A stretch of 64,000 nucleotides of DNA from Stieleria maiorica (GTDB lineage: Bacteria; Planctomycetota; Planctomycetia; Pirellulales; Pirellulaceae). The translations under genes and the position numbers were made by a program. The notes under the pieces are model-generated. The model was not told where the DNA came from and searched no databases. It was given only the letters and a program-made list of their open reading frames with translations. The DNA lies in assembly GCF_008035925.1 (NCBI RefSeq), contig NZ_CP036264.1, forward strand, positions 4,338,402 through 4,402,401, read 5' to 3'. Positions 47,025 through 55,782 of the stretch are shown here, in pieces (position 1 is the stretch's first letter; every line of letters begins with the position of its first letter).

Positions 47025-48149
47025 TTATGGTCGTCGTTGCACCACATCGCGTAACGTTTGTTCGTATCGATCGACCATGTTCTCCCAGCCGAATTGATTA
47101 ACGATTTCGATGCCTGCCTGGCCGAGGGATTCGCGTCGGGCGGCGTCTTGGATCAATCGTGTGATCCCGTCGCTGAGTCCTTTGACGGACGACTGGACCA
47201 ACCAGCCGTTGCGTCCGTGGTCGATGATTACGCGTGGGCCGCTTTCACAATCGACGCTCAACGAAGGAACGCCCAGCGACATCGCTTCCAATAAAGCCGA
47301 CGGGAATCCTTCGTATCGACTGGGCAAACAGAACATGGTTGCACGGGAGAGTGGTTCGTCGAGCGGGCGGACCCAGCCCGGTAATTCAAAGCGATCGGCA
47401 ATTCCCAGCCGCTTCGCTTGGGCGATCAATGCATCGCGCATCGTCCCATCGCCATAGATCACCAGCCGCCAATCCGAATCGTCGCCCGTTGCCCGCGCGA
47501 ACGCTTCCAACAACCGATCAAATCCCTTTTCTGCTTCCAACCGGCCGACACCGGCGATCAGCTTTTCGGCGCACGCTTGATCGCGATCCGAGGTCCGCTG
47601 CGGCCGGTTAACCGCGGACGGGATCACCACGACGGATTTCGCAAACGGCCGCAGATAGTCGGCCGAGGTTTCGGTCAACGCCACGACGGACGCGGCGCGG
47701 CGGTAGACGTGTTTTCGGACGGTATTCCACAACGGTCCCAGTGATTGTCGCCCCGGATCGCTGCGCTCGCAGACCACCACCGGACGACTCGATGTGCCGG
47801 TCGCCAACAAGACATCGATGTTGGTGCGATCACAAAATGACAGGATCACATCAGGCGAGATTTGATCCGCCGCGTCGCGAATCGCCCGCAGTCGCGCGCG
47901 GACTTGACGAACTTTCGCCGACCAACCTTGGGCATCGGACGTAAGGTCAAGCGGAACGCGGGCGACGCCGGAGTCAACTGCGTGTCGGTCGGACTGTGCA
48001 TCGTCAAGTGTAACCAACGTGACAGCGTGACCACGCAGCGCCAGCCGTGACGCCAGACCGGCCATCACGCGTTCGGCGCCACCGCCGTTCAACGAGTGTA
48101 TGAAACAGGCGATCGAAAGTCGCTTCGCTCCCACCTCATCACGCGACAT
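47025..48149 (-). CDS. Glycosyltransferase family 4
   Basis: 374 residues, GT-B fold, no signal peptide. N-terminal acceptor domain starts FIHSLNGGGAERVMAGLAS, the usual GT4 glycine-rich loop. Donor site features in the C-terminal half: GVGRLEAEKGFDRLLEAFA near residue 200, the PSRYEGFPSALLEAMSLGVP motif with catalytic-type EGFP near 283, and DHGRNGWLV near 320. It transfers a sugar from a nucleotide sugar to a lipid or polysaccharide in envelope glycan synthesis. The secreted protein gene at 48152 ends 2 nt before this start, so they are co-transcribed. Confidence 0.93.
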   Translation of the reverse strand: MSRDEVGAKRLSIACFIHSLNGGGAERVMAGLASRLALRGHAVTLVTLDDAQSDRHAVDSGVARVPLDLTSDAQGWSAKVRQVRARLRAIRDAADQISPDVILSFCDRTNIDVLLATGTSSRPVVVCERSDPGRQSLGPLWNTVRKHVYRRAASVVALTETSADYLRPFAKSVVVIPSAVNRPQRTSDRDQACAEKLIAGVGRLEAEKGFDRLLEAFARATGDDSDWRLVIYGDGTMRDALIAQAKRLGIADRFELPGWVRPLDEPLSRATMFCLPSRYEGFPSALLEAMSLGVPSLSVDCESGPRVIIDHGRNGWLVQSSVKGLSDGITRLIQDAARRESLGQAGIEIVNQFGWENMVDRYEQTLRDVVQRRP

Positions 48150-48151
48150 GC

Positions 48152-49081
48152 CTAAAGGTCTTCGACTTCCCCGCTGGGTGCGGGCAAGATTTCTTGCTGA
48201 ATCGGCGGGGGGATCGGAAGCTTTGGATCGGCTTCGGCTGCCGCAGCGGGTTTTTCAGGAGAAGATCCCGCAGGCGGATCTTGGGCAGCTTGAGGCGAGT
48301 CATTGGCGTCTTCGATCCAGGCGCCCAGCAGTTGGAACGTTTGACGGAAGCCGTCGATCCGTGTCATCACCACCAGATCGGGATTCATCGTCACGCCTTG
48401 GAATCGCGTGTACAACTCTTGGATCGAAGGTGAAAGCTGTCCCGAATCGGCAGCGGCCACGATGCGATCGGGTTGCAGGTATTCCAACCACACGTCGCCG
48501 TCGTCGGGGCGTCGTGCCAACGCTTGGTAGAGACGCTTGGCAGCATCGCGAAGTGCCGGAAGCGAAAAATCGACCGGTGGCGTCAGATCGGGGATTCCTC
48601 CACCGCTGCCGGATCGGTACAGCCCTTCGGATCGGTAGCTCTCGTAGCGACCCATGGTGTCATCGGCGGGAGTCATGCCGCGATAGGGCGGCACGGTCGA
48701 CAGCGGCGCCGAGTAACCGAATTCGTATGAAGAACCGTATCGCGGTCGATACGCTTCATAGCGGTAGTGATAATCCAAGTAAGGTGATGCAACGACGGGG
48801 CCGGTGCCCAGATTCAGCGAGAAAAATGGAGTCTGCACGCGCACGCTGCTGGGCGGACCGACGAGGACCGGTGCGGTCGACCATGCACCGCGATAGTACG
48901 GCCCCGCCAACGGAGGCGCAACGATGACGGGGCCGCGGAATCCGCGATAGCCCCGATAAAACTGCGCACCGGCACGGTCGTTGACCGTCAAAACGGACAG
49001 CAAGGCCGCGACGGCCAGGATCACCGGTCGCAGAGGAAACGGCAGAACGGCAGTCGGTGTTCGTTGGGTGATGTCAATCAT
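48152..49081 (-). CDS. Secreted protein of unknown function, Tyr/Pro-rich
   Basis: 309 residues. A signal peptide (PVILAVAALLSVLTVNDRAG, cleavage near GAQ) precedes a Tyr/Arg/Gly/Pro-rich stretch (FYRGYRGFRGPVIVAPPLAG) with low complexity. A more ordered helical part spans about 175-270 (ALRDAAKRLYQALARRPDDG), ending in an acidic Pro-rich tail. No catalytic motif. It is the first gene of a short operon with the GT4 glycosyltransferase, so an envelope role is possible. Confidence 0.72.
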   Translation of the reverse strand: MIDITQRTPTAVLPFPLRPVILAVAALLSVLTVNDRAGAQFYRGYRGFRGPVIVAPPLAGPYYRGAWSTAPVLVGPPSSVRVQTPFFSLNLGTGPVVASPYLDYHYRYEAYRPRYGSSYEFGYSAPLSTVPPYRGMTPADDTMGRYESYRSEGLYRSGSGGGIPDLTPPVDFSLPALRDAAKRLYQALARRPDDGDVWLEYLQPDRIVAAADSGQLSPSIQELYTRFQGVTMNPDLVVMTRIDGFRQTFQLLGAWIEDANDSPQAAQDPPAGSSPEKPAAAAEADPKLPIPPPIQQEILPAPSGEVEDL

Positions 49082-49306
49082 CTCGGGAGAATCCCAGTCG
49101 AGAAAGGGTTCACGGCGTGATCGGCAGACAGCATCGCCGGCATTTCGGCTGCACTCGCAGCGTGCCGTCGCCGATCTATCCAGTCTACCTCCGAATTTGT
49201 GCCTCTAAACCCACATAAGCACCCTCGGATGCTGTTAATATGGCGTCCGGCCGCTTCTGCGTCCGTGCCCGCCCCCGCCCCCCCCACCTGAGAGCGAGAA
49301 GACCAA

Positions 49307-50815
49307 ATGGCCAAGACCGATTCGAATCCCACCCAGAATTCCCGCCGCAGCTTTCTGAAACAGACCGGTTCGGCCGTGGCTGGCGGCAGTTTCCTAGCCG
49401 GCAGCAGTTTTCTGATCACCGGAACCAAAGCGAGCGGGGCGATCGACGGCGCCAACGACCGCGTCCGGATTGCCGTCGCGGGACTCAATGGCCGCGGGCA
49501 AGCCCACATCGCCGGTTGGGCCAAAGCACCCAATGTCGAACTGGCCTACGTCGCCGATCCGGCGGGCAAGGTGCTTGCCAAACGGATGGACAGTTTGGCC
49601 AGCCGGGCCGAGGGAAAACTGACCACACGTGGAATCGGCGATATCCGCCAGGCGCTCGATGATCCCACGGTCGATGCGATTTCGATCGCGACGCCCAACC
49701 ACTGGCACTCGCTGATGACGATCTGGGGTGCCCAGGCCGGAAAACACGTGTACGTGGAAAAACCGATGAGCCACGACATCGCCGAAGGACGCGTCGTCGT
49801 CGAGGCTCAGAAGAAGTACGGCGTGGTGATCCAACACGGCACGCAACGACGAAGTAACGCCGGCGTCGCGGGGCTGCACGAAGCGTTGAAATCCGGAAAG
49901 CTGCCGCGGCTGAAAATCGCCTACGGCTACTGCTGCAAACCACGCAACGGAATCGGTCACGAACCGATCAGCGATCCGCCGGCCGACCTGAACTGGGAAC
50001 ACTGGAAAGGCCCCGCGGTGATTGACCAGTATCACGCCAACTATGTGCCCTACGATTGGCACTGGTTCTGGGAGACCGGCAACGGCGACTTGAACAACCA
50101 AGGGACGCACCAGTTGGACGTCGCACGCTGGGCCATCGACGACGACCAGACGCACCCCACGCGCACGATGGCCATCGGCAGCCGATTCCAGTGGGACGAC
50201 CAGGGCGTCACGCCGAACACGATGTTCGCGATGGCGGAGTACCCCAACGGGCAGATGGTGTTCTTCAACGTTCGCAACGTCAATTACGAAGGTTACGAGC
50301 GTCAAGTCTTCAACGAGTACTACCTGGAGGACGGAAGCATCATCACCGGCGAAGGCAATTACAAGATCCTGCGACCGGGGGCTTCCAAGGCAGAGCCGTT
50401 GAAGTTGGACCAGGGACACGTGACGCCGGGCGGAAACTGGAACGCGTTCATCGCCGCCGTGCGTGCCGGTGATCCATCCATGGCCAACGGAAACGTGATG
50501 GACGCCCACTACGGATGCGTCCTCGGCCACATCATGAACAACTCCTACCGTTTGGGCACGGAAGTCCCGTTCAGCGAAACGGCCAGCGATTTCGGCGGCA
50601 ACGAAGATGCGATCGAGCACTTCGGACGATTGCACAACGTGATGTCCGAGGGGGTCGGGATTTCCGGCAGCGACGCGAAATACCAGCTCGGCCCGATGTT
50701 GACCTTCAACGCCGACACGGAACGATTCGAAGGCGAGCGTGCCGACGAAGCCAATGGGTTGGTCAAAGACGCCAACAATCCGGGTTACGAAGTGCCGTCG
50801 GTCGACGCGGTTTAA
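49307..50815 (+). CDS. Gfo/Idh/MocA oxidoreductase, Tat-exported
   Basis: 502 residues. Tat signal SRRSFLKQTGSAVAGGSFLA at the N-terminus, then a Rossmann domain beginning VRIAVAGLNGRGQAHIAGWA near residue 50. The EKPMSHD block near 149 carries the conserved family Lys, and HGTQRRSNAG follows. The C-terminal half includes NLNNQGTHQLDVARWA-like sequence near 265. An exported sugar or sugar-acid oxidoreductase with bound NAD(P) is likely. It stands alone, with GAGAAG upstream of the ATG. Confidence 0.92.
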   Translation: MAKTDSNPTQNSRRSFLKQTGSAVAGGSFLAGSSFLITGTKASGAIDGANDRVRIAVAGLNGRGQAHIAGWAKAPNVELAYVADPAGKVLAKRMDSLASRAEGKLTTRGIGDIRQALDDPTVDAISIATPNHWHSLMTIWGAQAGKHVYVEKPMSHDIAEGRVVVEAQKKYGVVIQHGTQRRSNAGVAGLHEALKSGKLPRLKIAYGYCCKPRNGIGHEPISDPPADLNWEHWKGPAVIDQYHANYVPYDWHWFWETGNGDLNNQGTHQLDVARWAIDDDQTHPTRTMAIGSRFQWDDQGVTPNTMFAMAEYPNGQMVFFNVRNVNYEGYERQVFNEYYLEDGSIITGEGNYKILRPGASKAEPLKLDQGHVTPGGNWNAFIAAVRAGDPSMANGNVMDAHYGCVLGHIMNNSYRLGTEVPFSETASDFGGNEDAIEHFGRLHNVMSEGVGISGSDAKYQLGPMLTFNADTERFEGERADEANGLVKDANNPGYEVPSVDAV

Positions 50816-50848
50816 GACGATCGCGGCACGCGTTTGAGATCTACCTTG

Positions 50849-50913
50849 ACGTAGCTACGCTCGCCAGAGCGTGATGCAGTCGTGCGGACCACCTTCTGGC
50901 GAAGGTAGCGACG
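50849..50913. repeat. Family B hairpin repeat, copy 5
   Basis: ACGTAGCTACGCTCGCCAGA then GCGTG from 50850, followed by CCACCTTCTGGCGAAGGTAG then CGACG to 50913. Both halves are present. It lies between the convergent oxidoreductase and queE genes. Confidence 0.85.
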
Positions 50914-50942
50914 TTTCGGCGACGATCAATGAAAATCTCGCC

Positions 50943-51692
50943 TCAAGTCCCGCGGCGATTTCCGAACCAGCGGATTTGCATGCGGTCGCAATACTGATAA
51001 CCGGCCGCCTCGGTGAGCGGACGCAGCCACTCGATCGCCGCGTCCATCTGTGCGTTGGTCACCCCTTGCGGCATGAGGAAGACGTCATCGTTGGTGACGC
51101 CCAGTGAGTCGACGACCTGTCGGATTTCATCAAATTGTGATCGATCGCCGACGACAAATTTGACCTGATGTGCCAGCGCGGCGTCGATCAGGGTGCGCAT
51201 CGTCTCGATCGGCATCCTCCGCTGCTCGTGAAGCCCACTCCAGCGCGGGTGCTGCCCCGGATCCGGCGTGCTGTCGGCCAGTTTGGGGCTCAGCGAAAGC
51301 AGGTCGCAGGGGATCGGTTTGTCGATCGTCCCGGCGGTTTCGATCGTCAAATGAAATCCGGAATCCATCAGCGATCGAGAAAGTTCGGTGACCGCCGGTG
51401 ACAGCAGGGGTTCGCCTCCGGTCAACACGACGTGCTCCACTCCGCTTTGCCGAGCGGCGTCGAGCAGCGATTCGATCGTCTGGCGGTCTCCCGAGGGGTT
51501 CCAAGACGCATAGGGCGTGTCGCAGAACCAGCAACGCAGATTGCAGCCGCTGGTGCGAATGAAAAAACTGTCCGTCCCCGTTAACCGGCCTTCGCCCTGA
51601 CGGCTGGTGAAGGTTTCACTGACCAGCAGTTGGGCGTGGTCCGGTCCCCTGGTGGATTCGGCCGTTGCGTGCGAAAATTGTGGTTTACCCAA
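50943..51692 (-). CDS. queE: 7-carboxy-7-deazaguanine synthase
   Basis: 249 residues. A radical SAM enzyme that contracts 6-carboxytetrahydropterin to 7-carboxy-7-deazaguanine in queuosine synthesis. The 4Fe-4S ligands are in SGCNLRCWFCDTPY (C50, C54, C57), preceded by the family motif FTSRQGEGRLTGTDSFF; VLTGGEPLLSP near 89 and the DLLSLSPKLADS block follow. The start is a TTG at 51692 by default, because no ATG or GTG lies before the motif region; the true start could be further in. It is head-to-head with queF, the two starts being 14 nt apart. Confidence 0.93.
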   Translation of the reverse strand: MGKPQFSHATAESTRGPDHAQLLVSETFTSRQGEGRLTGTDSFFIRTSGCNLRCWFCDTPYASWNPSGDRQTIESLLDAARQSGVEHVVLTGGEPLLSPAVTELSRSLMDSGFHLTIETAGTIDKPIPCDLLSLSPKLADSTPDPGQHPRWSGLHEQRRMPIETMRTLIDAALAHQVKFVVGDRSQFDEIRQVVDSLGVTNDDVFLMPQGVTNAQMDAAIEWLRPLTEAAGYQYCDRMQIRWFGNRRGT

Positions 51693-51697
51693 GGGAG
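51691..51697 (+). promoter_or_regulatory. Ribosome-binding site for the TTG start of queF
   Basis: AAGGGAG lies 9 nt before the TTG at 51707, deciding that start over an earlier in-frame TTG at 51665. The site overlaps the 5' end of the divergent queE reading frame. Confidence 0.65.
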
Positions 51698-51706
51698 AAA
51701 TTAGCG

Positions 51707-52075
51707 TTGAGTGAATCAGAGAAATTTAGCGACATCTTGGAGGTGTTTGAAAACCCCAATACGTCGCGAGACTTTAAGATCGTGCACCATTGCCCGGAAT
51801 TCACGTCGGTGTGTCCCAAAACCGGCCAGCCGGATTACGGGAAAATCATTTTCACCTACGTTCCGGACAAATTGTGCGTGGAACTGAAGAGTTTGAAAAT
51901 GTACCTGCAGCGATTTCGCAACGAAGGCATGTTTTACGAAGCCGTGACGAACCGCATCATGGATGACTTCTTGGCGGTTGTACAGCCAAAAAGTGCGACC
52001 GTAGAGAGCCAGTGGACGCCCCGCGGGGGCTTGCACAGCACTATCATTGTCGAGTATCCGACGCCCCAGGCGTAG
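51707..52075 (+). CDS. queF: NADPH-dependent 7-cyano-7-deazaguanine reductase (preQ0 reductase)
   Basis: 122 residues, the short (YkvM-type) form of the enzyme that reduces preQ0 to preQ1. The catalytic Cys is C36 in EFTSVCPKTGQPDYG with the partner Asp in the same block; ELKSLKMYLQRFRNEGMFYE near residue 59 is the family's substrate-binding motif. The start is a TTG supported by AAGGGAG. Together with queE it marks the queuosine pathway; queC, queD and tgt are not in this window. Confidence 0.93.
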   Translation: MSESEKFSDILEVFENPNTSRDFKIVHHCPEFTSVCPKTGQPDYGKIIFTYVPDKLCVELKSLKMYLQRFRNEGMFYEAVTNRIMDDFLAVVQPKSATVESQWTPRGGLHSTIIVEYPTPQA

Positions 52076-52410
52076 CCTGGTCAATGGCCTGTTGATTCAA
52101 TCAGCCGTATAACGCGAGCCCAAAGCCTTTCGATCGCAAACTGAGCCGCCGGCGCTAGCCTCGGGCCTACTGTCGATCACAAACTGAGCCGCCGGCGCTA
52201 GCCTCAGGCCTACTGTCGATCACAAACTGAGCCGCCGGCGCTAGCCTCGGGCCTTTACAAGTCTCGAAGGGAAATCCAAGGCCCGCGGCTAGCGCCGTCG
52301 GCTCATAGAGTAGATGGCATTAGGCTCGCGCCAGACGCCTGATCCCATCTGCACTCCGATGAAATCGAGCGACCAACACAACATTCCCCCAACCCCAGGT
52401 TTTTGATTTG
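52076..52410. other. Intergenic region filled by family A repeats
   Basis: Apart from the repeat array at 52131-52325, the only other content is about 50 bases on each side, with no supported feature. Confidence 0.6.
52131..52325. repeat. Family A dispersed repeat element, copy 2
   Basis: Three direct 43-bp units begin at 52131, 52174 and 52217 (CGATCACAAACTGAGCCGCC then GGCGCTAGCCTCGGGCC). An inverted core follows at 52277-52305 (AAGGCCCGCGGCTAGCGCCG then TCGGCTCAT). The link between them reads like the reverse complement of the link in copy 1 (ACTTGTA and CGAGA blocks), so copy 2 is the same element in opposite orientation with one extra unit. Confidence 0.85.
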
Positions 52411-53412
52411 ATGACTGATTCCACCCCCGTCCTTCTGAGTGGTTTTGCGGACGAAGCCGCCAACGAAAAACTTGCGGTCCAGCAGTATTCCGCGTTTGCC
52501 GCCCTGGGGTTGCGATACTATTCGATCCGTTTCGTTGATGCCGGCGAAGGCATCAAGAACGTGATGGCACTGAGCGATGCCGAGATCAACCATCTGGTCA
52601 AGATGCAATCCGATTACGGGTTGAAGGTCAGCAGCATCGGGTCGCCGATCGGCAAGGTAAAACTGTTGGATGTCGACGACGGTACGGCAAACAAGTACAT
52701 CCCGTTTGAAAAGTACCTGGCCGAAGACGTCCAAACGGCCTGCGATCGCGCCGAAGCCTTCGGTGCAAAATTGATTCGCGGTTTCGCATTTTATCATCCC
52801 AAAGGCACGGCGCCGGAGGACCATGTCGATCAGGTTGCCGACCAACTGGGACAGATCGCCGAGGCGTGCGACAAACGCGGGCTGACGTTCGGTTTGGAGG
52901 TCGAGGCCAATTTGGTCGGCCAGACGGGAACGTTGCTGCAAGCCATCGCTGCCAAGGTCAATCATCCGGCGATGCTGACCATTTTTGACGGTGCCAACAT
53001 CGTCACGCAAGGATTCTCTGCCGATGAAACCTATGCCCAGTACCTGGCGATGAAGGACAGCATGGGCTGGATGCACATCAAGGATTATCACGATCCGTCG
53101 CCCTCGGGCCGAATCGAACACGTCGACGAGGCCAGCTTGGACAACTTCGTTCCCGCCGACCGCGGAGACAGCGGACATGAAGCGATCTTCCGCGATCTGA
53201 AGGAATTCTTACCCGAGCTTCACCAACGGGCGCTCAAACGCGGAGCCGACGGCGTCTTCCTGGACCTGGAACCGCACGTCAAGGGCGGCGGCCAGTTCGG
53301 TGGGTTCAGCGGTCCGGACGGATTCGGAGTCGCCTTGCGGGGACTTTGCCGCGTGCTCGATTACGTTGACATCCCCTACCAGCTCCGCGGCTTCGCCGAC
53401 ATCAAGGGCTAG
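52411..53412 (+). CDS. TIM-barrel sugar phosphate isomerase/epimerase
   Basis: 333 residues, no signal peptide. AP endonuclease 2/xylose isomerase-like barrel: LLSGFADEAANEKLAVQQ at the start, VSSIGSPIGKV near residue 72, RGFAFYHPKG near 125, LTFGLEVEANLVG near 163 with the metal-ligand Glu, TIFDGANIV near 193, and WMHIKDYHDP near 222. A divalent-metal dependent sugar isomerase or epimerase in the cytoplasm is expected; the substrate is not indicated by neighbours. An upstream TTG (52408) adds one residue only. Confidence 0.88.
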   Translation: MTDSTPVLLSGFADEAANEKLAVQQYSAFAALGLRYYSIRFVDAGEGIKNVMALSDAEINHLVKMQSDYGLKVSSIGSPIGKVKLLDVDDGTANKYIPFEKYLAEDVQTACDRAEAFGAKLIRGFAFYHPKGTAPEDHVDQVADQLGQIAEACDKRGLTFGLEVEANLVGQTGTLLQAIAAKVNHPAMLTIFDGANIVTQGFSADETYAQYLAMKDSMGWMHIKDYHDPSPSGRIEHVDEASLDNFVPADRGDSGHEAIFRDLKEFLPELHQRALKRGADGVFLDLEPHVKGGGQFGGFSGPDGFGVALRGLCRVLDYVDIPYQLRGFADIKG

Positions 53413-53653
53413 TCGCGGTCATCCGCCAGTAGGCAGCGTCCAGCTTTAGGCAGGTACGATGGCCCTTCCGGGCCGTCGTCGGTGGGCCGTTGCGCGGCAA
53501 CCCTGCTGGACGATACCTCTTCAAGCGGATTTGATTGGAAGACGAGGGCGCAGCGCCAGCGGCTGTTGATTGACGAGCCCGCGGCGCCAGCAAGGAGGCT
53601 GCTCACTCGCATGCAATTCGGGCTGGTATCGATTGAAGGTGGCGCTGCGTCCT

Positions 53654-54895
53654 TCATTCCGGCTGGCGAATCGGATTCCAGTCGCGGTTGGCCCCGGAGC
53701 CCGGCAAGGTTGCCACACGTGGTGCAGCGGATTGCGTCTGGGAGGAACTGTTGCGATGGCCCGATCCGATGTAGGGATTGGAACGGACCGGGGGCGTCGC
53801 GAACGGTTGCGGCGGGTCCTGCGGGATCGGCCGCAGCTGCACGGGAATGTCAACCGCCGCGTCGCTGGCATCGCGCGGCGACACTTCAACGGTGCCCAAG
53901 TCGTCGATGCCGCGGAAATGTGCTGCGGGTGGTAGCCGCTGCTCATAGGCGGGGTCGTTCAATAGATCCGGCTCGCCAGATTGTTCGCTTGCCGCTTCGG
54001 TATTTAGTGTCGGGGGGGACAAGTCCAGCAACGTCGTCTCATCGCTCGGCGAGGCGACGACCTCGGGTTGGAAAGTGCGTTGCGGGGCCTTAGGACCAGG
54101 CGCCGCGCTCGCGGCTGGGCTGTCAACCTGAAGTTGCCGGTCGGCGGCTTCAGCTGGATCGGTTAACGGGTCGGGCCCAGCCATCCAATCTGGCGGCAGT
54201 GCCATCGATTCATCCGACTCGTTTGACAGAGTTACCGCAGGGCCGGGTTGGATTTGTTGGATGTTCGACAACGGGGCATCGGCGACCGCTGAAGATGGTT
54301 CCGGCGGCGCGTTCGGCGGCGAATTCGTCTCTGGGCCAGCGAGTGCGTTTGGCGCGTCAACGATCTCGTCCGCGTAATCACAGCCGGAAACATCGCAGGC
54401 CGCATCGTCGCAGGTTGTACGAGTGCGGTTGGGGGAATGGCAGGGGGCGACGCCTGCGGAGTAGACCGCCGGTCCGGACACCGGTGGCAGCTTCGGCAGA
54501 CCGGTCAGCAGGTGCGGGAGTCCGTGACGGACTTGGGGCAACGCGGTGCCGGCGGGATAAATCTGTCCGCATCCGTCGGCGCATCTCTTGTGGCCGAATT
54601 GGTCGGGGAATCCGTGCGGCGGCAAATCCGCACCGGGCCGGCAACCTCCGTCGCGGCAGACGTGGTATCCGTCTCCCCAGCCGACGCCCAGCAAACGGCC
54701 GACGCGCTGCAGCGTCGCCGGGTGGTCGGCCCGGGCGTCGGGGATCGAGTGGATTCCGGCGGCCGACGTCAATGCCGCCAGGGCGAGCGTTGCAGAGGTT
54801 GCCAGACGTTTGGTCGTGCTCCGACGTCCTCGGGGGATCGCACGCGGCTGTGGTCGCTTTTGTTGTGATTTGCCTGGCATGTTCCGACTCGTCAT
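53654..54895 (-). CDS. Secreted Cys- and Pro-rich protein of unknown function
   Basis: 413 residues from ATG 54895 (ATG 54910 or 54880 also possible). A basic N-terminus and a hydrophobic stretch (TKRLATSATLALAALTSAAG) form a signal peptide. The first mature part has Cys/Gly-rich motifs, GWGDGYHVCRDGGCRPGADL and HKRCADGCGQIYPAG, typical of planctomycete surface proteins. The remaining 250 residues are Pro/Ala/Ser-rich and low complexity. No enzymatic motif. It is probably a cell-surface or envelope protein. Confidence 0.72.
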   Translation of the reverse strand: MTSRNMPGKSQQKRPQPRAIPRGRRSTTKRLATSATLALAALTSAAGIHSIPDARADHPATLQRVGRLLGVGWGDGYHVCRDGGCRPGADLPPHGFPDQFGHKRCADGCGQIYPAGTALPQVRHGLPHLLTGLPKLPPVSGPAVYSAGVAPCHSPNRTRTTCDDAACDVSGCDYADEIVDAPNALAGPETNSPPNAPPEPSSAVADAPLSNIQQIQPGPAVTLSNESDESMALPPDWMAGPDPLTDPAEAADRQLQVDSPAASAAPGPKAPQRTFQPEVVASPSDETTLLDLSPPTLNTEAASEQSGEPDLLNDPAYEQRLPPAAHFRGIDDLGTVEVSPRDASDAAVDIPVQLRPIPQDPPQPFATPPVRSNPYIGSGHRNSSSQTQSAAPRVATLPGSGANRDWNPIRQPE

Positions 54896-55201
54896 CCGTG
54901 ACAGGGCCAATTAATTCAGGATCGCATTGTTACCAGGATTAATCGGCATATCCGATGCGATTCCTGGTCGCCGAGCGTGCCGGGGGGGCCAAAACGCGCT
55001 GGTGCCGATCGGTCTGATCGGGTTGTGTTGGCTGCGTAGAGTTTTCTGGCCGAGGCGATGTCGCTGTCGTTTTTCCCTCGGACCCAATCACCCATGTTTC
55101 CCCGTCACGGCGGCCAATTCGAGCTAGCGTTGAAAAGTTTGTTCCCAGAACTCAAGCATTCCAACGTCAGCAGCCGCCTTCGGCGGGCCGGAAATCCAAC
55201 C
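54896..55201. other. Intergenic region between divergent genes
   Basis: About 300 bases between the Cys-rich secreted protein (minus strand) and the membrane coiled-coil protein. I see no coding sequence, repeat family or clear promoter. Confidence 0.5.
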
Positions 55202-55690
55202 ATGTCGCAACGCAACCGATTTCTGATCGATCCCAAGGTTCAATGGTCCATCATCCGCCGCATGTCGATGCATTGGTCATTGACGATTTTGGCCCTGTTG
55301 GCGATCGGGATCGGTGTGCAGATGATTTACGCTCCGGGAAACCAGACCTTCAGTCAGGCGATCTCGCGGTCGTTCGGCGCCCAAGCGCCGTTGTTGTGCA
55401 TCATGCTGATGCTGTACCCGGTGTACGTTTGGGACATTGTGAAATTGACCCATCGCTTTGCCGGTCCGATGCTGCGTTTGCGCGGCATTTTGAACGAGCT
55501 GGCCGACGGCGGTCGGGCGATGAAGTTGCGGTTCCGCCCCAACGACTTCTGGCAGGAAACGGCGACCGACTTCAATCGGTTTTATGAAGAACACCTCCGA
55601 CTGAAAAGCCGCTGCGAGGAATTGGAAAACGAGCTCAAGGCGTTGACCGAAGCCGGGAAAAAGCTCGAGTCGGCCAAATTGTCGACCTGA
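55202..55690 (+). CDS. Small membrane protein with HAMP-like region and coiled coil
   Basis: 162 residues from ATG 55202; a longer in-frame reading adds a low-quality leader. Two membrane helices lie at about 25-45 (WSLTILALLAIGIGVQMIYA) and 65-88 (APLLCIMLMLYPVYVWDIV). The segment after them (GPMLRLRGILNELADGGRAM then KLRFRPNDFW) follows the HAMP pattern of receptors, and the C-terminus is a coiled coil. No kinase or methyl-accepting domain is attached. It may be a membrane adaptor or a stripped-down receptor. Confidence 0.75.
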   Translation: MSQRNRFLIDPKVQWSIIRRMSMHWSLTILALLAIGIGVQMIYAPGNQTFSQAISRSFGAQAPLLCIMLMLYPVYVWDIVKLTHRFAGPMLRLRGILNELADGGRAMKLRFRPNDFWQETATDFNRFYEEHLRLKSRCEELENELKALTEAGKKLESAKLST

Positions 55691-55782
55691 TCGGCCGATT
55701 CTTTCCAAGCTCATCTACGCATCGATTGGCCGGCACGGCATAATGAAAGGGTCTTACCTAAACCCCGCACGAGCCTACGCCG

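Noticed and set aside
52131-52325. CRISPR array or tRNA cluster
   Set aside because: Units are contiguous with no spacers; one core is inverted; no cloverleaf could be folded by eye.
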